A DNA stretch of 64,000 nucleotides from Bradyrhizobium sp. 132 (GTDB taxonomy: Bacteria; Pseudomonadota; Alphaproteobacteria; Rhizobiales; Xanthobacteraceae): NCBI RefSeq assembly GCF_023074185.1, contig NZ_JADPKY010000157.1, positions 62,001 to 126,000 on the forward strand, read 5' to 3'. The notes beneath the pieces are model-generated. The model had not been told where the DNA came from. It did no database searches and was given only the letters and a program-made list of their open reading frames with translations. This document shows, piece after piece, positions 60,536-64,000 of the stretch (within the stretch, counting starts at the first letter, position 1; every line of letters starts with the position of its first letter). Made by a program: the position numbers and the translations under genes.

Positions 60536-60899
60536 GGTGGCCCGGCTTCAACGCGGCTGAGCATCATGCAAAGCCGGATGGACCCGGGGGTGCGGTCACA
60601 ATCTATGAGTCGCGACATAGGCCGCGTCCGTTCTGCCTTCAATACCGGACATCGCCAGCTCGCCCCTGCGTATCGGCAAAGGGCCAGACAGCCGACACGC
60701 AGTCGAGAGCGTAAAGCTGGCGTCCTCATCGTGACGGTCAGAATGGAGCGCGTCGAAGTCGGACACTCGGACACGCCCTGGAGCCTTAGTTGTGTCAGTT
60801 GCAGCCGCCGCAATCGTAACGCTGGCGCCCTTCATCTTGCGCATCAGGTTGGCGATTGGAAGAAGTCCATGACGATCGAGGGCGCGCCGGCGTGGTCCG
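60536..60899. other. Gap without recognisable genes
   Basis: No coding sequence with family-like features in any frame. Short motifs such as ATACCGGACATCG and GAAGTCGGACACTCGGACA resemble the decayed dispersed repeats seen near 8750 and 62000. Confidence 0.4.
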
Positions 60900-61019
60900 T
60901 CATCGCAGCAACTCGCTGTCCCGCACGCCTTTGGCGTGGCCCCGACGAAAGCCGGCGTTGTAGGCGGCCGCTGACCCGAGAATGGCGATAAGGAAGATGA
61001 TCACTGCGACTATGGTCAT
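60900..61019 (-). CDS. Possible 39-residue single-pass membrane protein
   Basis: A short frame reads MTIVAVIIFLIAILGSAAAY, then NAGFRRGHAKGVRDSELLR: one clean membrane helix followed by a basic, hydrophilic tail with positive residues placed for the cytoplasmic side. It is too small to name. No strong Shine-Dalgarno precedes it. The amino acid pattern is more protein-like than expected by chance, but it has no known homologue to me. Confidence 0.45.
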   Translation of the reverse strand: MTIVAVIIFLIAILGSAAAYNAGFRRGHAKGVRDSELLR

Positions 61020-61067
61020 CGTACCCGCGCAAGAGAGCTTTGACGTCTTCCGGGCCGTGAGAACGAC

Positions 61068-61095
61068 AAAGGGATTCCACTACTGGAATCCCTTT
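61068..61095 (-). terminator. Intrinsic terminator of the porin gene
   Basis: A perfect 12-base stem (AAAGGGATTCCA/TGGAATCCCTTT) with a 4-base loop lies 23 bases after the stop of the outer-membrane protein gene; on the minus strand it ends CCCTTTGTCGTT. Confidence 0.75.
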
Positions 61096-61117
61096 CGCCA
61101 CAACTGAATGTTGTCGC

Positions 61118-61852
61118 TTAGAAGTGGTAGTTCACACCGGCGCGCACGGTGTGAAAGCGGGTCTGTTCCGTGAGCGAAATACCACCCGGAAATCCGACGC
61201 CACCGCCGAGCGCGGCCAGCGCGCTGAGGTCCAGATCATCCTTGCCGAGATCGACGTACAGATATTCGGTCTTAAAGGACCAATTCTGGGCGATCATGTA
61301 TTCGAGGCCGGCGCCAACAGTCCAACCAACTTTCGTGTGCGAGCCTAGGTCCACCAGATAGCTGGTGGAGGTCTGTCCGTAGGCAAGACCGCCCGTCGCG
61401 TAAACGACAGTGCGTTCCCACGGCATGACACCGACACGTCCGCGGACCGTACCGAAGTAATCTACGGTGGTTCCGATCGAGCCACCCAGACCACCGCCAC
61501 CTCCGCCGGCAAAAGCGCCGAGGCCGAGACTGCTGTTGATGTTACTGCCCTGAATGTCGGTTTCAAAACCCCACAGGAACTGCCCGGCCTGCCAGTTGTA
61601 GCCGATCTGAGCGCCGCCGAAAAATCCATTGCTCTTGAGATTCAGAGAGCCAAGCCCCGCGCCGCCGAGCGCAGCGGCATCAATGGCAAGAGCCGACTCA
61701 CCACCGGCGTATCCACCGTTTGCGCCAACATAGAATCCTGTCCAGCTCGACACTGGCGCCGCATAGGTGGGCGCCTTCGAATAAAGGTCAGCGGCCGATG
61801 CCGAGGCAACCATGGTGAGCAATGCCGCAGACGTCATCAAGAGCTTCTTCAT
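61118..61852 (-). CDS. Outer-membrane beta-barrel protein (Omp25/Omp31-like)
   Basis: A 244-residue porin-like protein with a signal peptide of 20 residues (KKLLMTSAALLTMVASASAA) followed by DLYSKAP and WTGFYVGANGGYAGGE, the opening of Omp31-family barrels. Alternating strands follow (GFFGGAQIGYNWQAGQFLWG, TVRGRVGVMPWERTVVYATG, YMIAQNWSFKTEYLYVDLGK) and the protein ends in a C-terminal Phe (VRAGVNYHF), the BAM signal. GGGAAG precedes ATG 61852. Such proteins are abundant outer-membrane components in Hyphomicrobiales. Confidence 0.92.
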   Translation of the reverse strand: MKKLLMTSAALLTMVASASAADLYSKAPTYAAPVSSWTGFYVGANGGYAGGESALAIDAAALGGAGLGSLNLKSNGFFGGAQIGYNWQAGQFLWGFETDIQGSNINSSLGLGAFAGGGGGGLGGSIGTTVDYFGTVRGRVGVMPWERTVVYATGGLAYGQTSTSYLVDLGSHTKVGWTVGAGLEYMIAQNWSFKTEYLYVDLGKDDLDLSALAALGGGVGFPGGISLTEQTRFHTVRAGVNYHF

Positions 61853-62310
61853 AACACTTCCCATTTTTCTTTTTTCAACTCAGCATGCTTGTCCTCCGCA
61901 TGAAGCGGGCGCGCAAGGGCAAATAGGACACGCATCCTAGGAAAGCGAACCTATTCGCACTTGTAAGATCAGGTAGTTGTTTGAACGCCATCGCGAGGCG
62001 ACGCAAATGCAGTCCGACATCTGCTTTGGGTCAAAAGCAGCTGTTGGCCAATCCGTCAGGCGGCGTCAGGCTTCCCCCAAACAGCAGACATGACGATCGC
62101 TCTCGTGGTGTTCAGCTCAGGCTTCACAGTCCTTCTTGTGACCAGATTCGGCCTGCCAACACCTGAGCGGGAGCATTCTTGGCACGTGCGGGAGCATCGC
62201 CGACGTTAACCCTGTCGGCAAATGATTCCTCGCGCGTCGGCAGCCGTCGACAAGTCGCCTCATTGCCGCGGAGAATTTCCGACGGCACGAACCTAGATCG
62301 GAGGCGCATT
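61853..62310. other. Intergenic region with a decayed dispersed repeat
   Basis: Contains the porin promoter region (61865-61980) and, at about 62010-62095, GACATCTGCTTTGGGTCAAA followed by AGCAGCTGTTGGCCAATCCG and ending AACAGCAGACATGACG. This resembles a weakened inverted copy structure (ACATCTGCTTT ... AACAGCAGACAT) of a repeat family common in this genus. No gene is supported. Confidence 0.45.
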
Positions 62311-62775
62311 ATGCTGAGAATGGCGTTGTTGGGCCTTCTGATCCTGTTCAGTGTCGGAGTGCTGTCGGCAATGGAGCTGAGCGCGCCACCGCGTCGCGTC
62401 GTCGTGACCGTCCAGCCGCTTGCCGAGCGGAGCGCAAACATCTCTGCTTCGTATGACGCGTCGGCGAAGGCCGATCGCCTCGAGGTTGCCGCTGCGAGCA
62501 GCGCGATGCCGACAGAGGCAGCTTCAGTCGAAAACCCCGGTGCTCCGCAAGACGTCCATGTCCGCTCGCCCGCGCCGGAACCGATCGTCCGTCATCGGCC
62601 CGATCCGAAGACGATCGCGGCCGCCAAACCTCCCAAACCGAAGCCAAAGCCAATTGTTATCAAGCGGACCGCCAATGTTCAGCGCGCAAAGGCTGCCAGC
62701 GAGACCGAGCCCTGTCGGCTCAAGGCGTTCGGCGGCTTGCTCAAGGCTTTGAATTTGACGCGCTGCGAAATCTGA
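62311..62775 (+). CDS. Membrane-anchored Pro/Lys-rich protein of unknown function
   Basis: A 154-residue protein with one N-terminal hydrophobic segment (LRMALLGLLILFSVGVLSAM), a periplasmic stretch rich in Ala, a TonB-like Pro/Lys run (AKPPKPKPKPIVIKR near 115) and a short C-terminal part with two Cys (EPCRLKAFGGLLKALNLTRC). GGAGG precedes ATG 62311. The Pro/Lys spacer suggests a span through the cell wall; the role is unknown. Confidence 0.68.
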   Translation: MLRMALLGLLILFSVGVLSAMELSAPPRRVVVTVQPLAERSANISASYDASAKADRLEVAAASSAMPTEAASVENPGAPQDVHVRSPAPEPIVRHRPDPKTIAAAKPPKPKPKPIVIKRTANVQRAKAASETEPCRLKAFGGLLKALNLTRCEI

Positions 62776-62901
62776 AAACTCCACGAGCAGTCCAAGCTCG
62801 TGCCTGCTTCCTCTAGGAGGCGCTTACGGGTCCACACTTGTCGCCATCTTTCCTCCGGCCGAGGTGTCGCAAATTCTTGCCGTCATCCATATGTTGCCTC
62901 C

Positions 62902-63924
62902 ATGAAAAAAATCGGATTCCTCTCCTTCGGGCACTGGACGCCCTCGCCGCAGTCGCAGACCCGCTCGGCGGCGGACACGCTGCTGCAATCGATCGAGCTT
63001 GCGGTCGCGGCAGAACAGCTCGGCGCGGACGGCGCCTATTTCCGCGTGCACCATTTCGCGCGGCAGCTTGCTTCGCCCTTTCCGCTGCTCGCCGCCGTCG
63101 GCGCGAAGACCAGCAAGATCGAGATCGGCACGGCCGTGATCGACATGCGCTACGAGAACCCGCTTTACATGGCGGAGGACGCAGGCTCCGCCGATCTCAT
63201 CGCCGGCGGGCGGCTTCAGCTCGGCATCAGCCGCGGCTCGCCCGAGCAGGTGATCGACGGCTGGCGCTATTTCGGCTATCAACCGGCCGACGGCGAGAAC
63301 GATGCCGACATGGGCCGGCGACATGCCGAGGTCTTTCTCGACATCTTGCGCGGCGAAGGGTTTGGAAAACCCAATCCGCAGCCGATGTTTCCGAACCCGC
63401 CGGGGCTGCTGCGCCTGGAGCCCCATTCGGAAGGCCTGCGCGAGCGGATCTGGTGGGGCGCCGGCTCGAACGCCACCGCGATCTGGGCGGCCAAGCTCGG
63501 CATGAACTTGCAGAGCTCGACGCTGAAGAACGACGAGACCGGCGAAGCTTTTCACGTGCAGCAGGCCGCGCAAATTCGCAGCTATCGCGCCGCATGGAAG
63601 GAAGCCGGCCATACGAGGGAGCCCCGCGTCTCGGTGAGCCGCAGCATCTTCGCGCTGCTCGACGATCGCGATCGCGCCTATTTCGGCAGGGGCGGCGAAG
63701 GCGAAGACCAGATCGGCTTCATCGACCCGCGCACGCGGGCGATCTTCGGCCGCAGCTATGCCGCCGAGCCGGATGCGCTGATCGAACAGCTCCGGCAAGA
63801 CGAGGGGATTGCCGAGGCCGACACGTTGCTGTTGACCGTGCCGAACCAGCTCGGCGTGGACTACTGCGCACACTCAATCGAGGCGATCCTGACACAGGTC
63901 GCGCCTGCGCTGGGATGGCGGTGA
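62902..63924 (+). CDS. Luciferase-like (LLM class) flavin-dependent oxidoreductase
   Basis: A 340-residue TIM-barrel monooxygenase: KKIGFLSFGHWTPSPQSQTR, ELAVAAEQLGADGAYFRVHH, SPFPLLAAVGAKTSKIEIGT, DMRYENPLYMAEDAGSADLI, GGRLQLGISRGSPEQVIDGW and WWGAGSNATAIWAAKLGMNL. It belongs to another branch than the YhbW homologue at 937. Needs reduced FMN from a reductase; substrate unknown. ATG 62902 is the first with family-like sequence; its Shine-Dalgarno is poor. Confidence 0.85.
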   Translation: MKKIGFLSFGHWTPSPQSQTRSAADTLLQSIELAVAAEQLGADGAYFRVHHFARQLASPFPLLAAVGAKTSKIEIGTAVIDMRYENPLYMAEDAGSADLIAGGRLQLGISRGSPEQVIDGWRYFGYQPADGENDADMGRRHAEVFLDILRGEGFGKPNPQPMFPNPPGLLRLEPHSEGLRERIWWGAGSNATAIWAAKLGMNLQSSTLKNDETGEAFHVQQAAQIRSYRAAWKEAGHTREPRVSVSRSIFALLDDRDRAYFGRGGEGEDQIGFIDPRTRAIFGRSYAAEPDALIEQLRQDEGIAEADTLLLTVPNQLGVDYCAHSIEAILTQVAPALGWR

Positions 63925-63974
63925 GACGTACGCGCGCGTCAATCTTCCAGAACAAAATCACCAAAGAGGGTTGA

Positions 63975-63994
63975 ATGACCTCTCGGAAGGTCAT
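63975..63994. terminator. Hairpin downstream of the LLM oxidoreductase
   Basis: ATGACCT-CTCGGA-AGGTCAT forms a 7-base stem 50 bases after the stop. No T-tract is seen before the window ends, so terminator function is only possible. Confidence 0.35.
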
Positions 63995-64000
63995 CTCCCG

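Overview
The window is high-GC chromosomal DNA whose gene families, small-molecule catabolism genes, expanded regulators and intergenic palindromic repeats fit a Bradyrhizobium-type alphaproteobacterium (order Hyphomicrobiales). This is inferred from gene content and protein resemblance; there is no rRNA, tRNA, CRISPR array or complete insertion sequence to anchor it.

Left part (1-14200): a Tat-exported intradiol-dioxygenase-like protein, a YhbW-type flavin oxidoreductase, then a minus-strand catabolic operon (amidohydrolase, RidA, HpaH-like hydratase, FAH-family hydrolase, flavin reductase, Bug-type binding protein) facing an IclR regulator across a perfect palindrome. After it come metY with an alpha/beta hydrolase, a histone-like DUF6496 protein, an orphan sulfonate-binding protein with an unusual leader region, and an SDR.

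Phosphonate region (14264-28558): a complete carbon-phosphorus lyase locus in three transcription units. phnGHIJKLMN plus a PPOX-type flavoprotein run on the minus strand, opposite phnF. phnC-phnD-phnE1-phnE2 (importer) also run on the minus strand. A hexapeptide acyltransferase, a second phnM and a DUF1045 2H-phosphoesterase run on the plus strand. Direct-repeat Pho boxes (CTGTCAT-type heptamers, 11-base period) can be read in front of all three units, and a PhnF-type palindrome lies in the phnG/phnF gap, so phosphate starvation (PhoB) and PhnF probably control the locus together.

Middle (28536-52452): a methanethiol-oxidase (SBP56) gene with a membrane-protein partner, two DapA-family aldolases, a chemoreceptor, an enoyl-CoA hydratase/MarR pair, a TetR-controlled EmrAB pump, a tannase-family esterase, GntP permease/patatin, serA, a multi-rhodanese protein and an FAD oxidoreductase/GntR pair. 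The standout is at 39037-40811: a single protein joining a ClpS N-degron-adaptor domain, a ClpX-type zinc-binding domain and an AAA+ ATPase, preceded by three GTTC half-sites in exact 11-base register (GTTC-N7-GTTC-N7-GTTC), the alphaproteobacterial LexA motif. It looks like an SOS-controlled, self-contained substrate-recognising unfoldase, and I know of no characterised example.

Right part (52500-64000): an accessory, scarred region. It holds remnants of ygiQ, a Phd-type antitoxin, an MFS transporter and a frameshifted methyltransferase. Around these is an intact, more AT-rich operon of VWA protein, PP2C phosphatase, YegI-like kinase and a zinc-ribbon membrane protein (a TerY-P/YegIKL-type signalling module). 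An Omp31-like porin, a proline/lysine-rich small protein and a second luciferase-like monooxygenase close the window.
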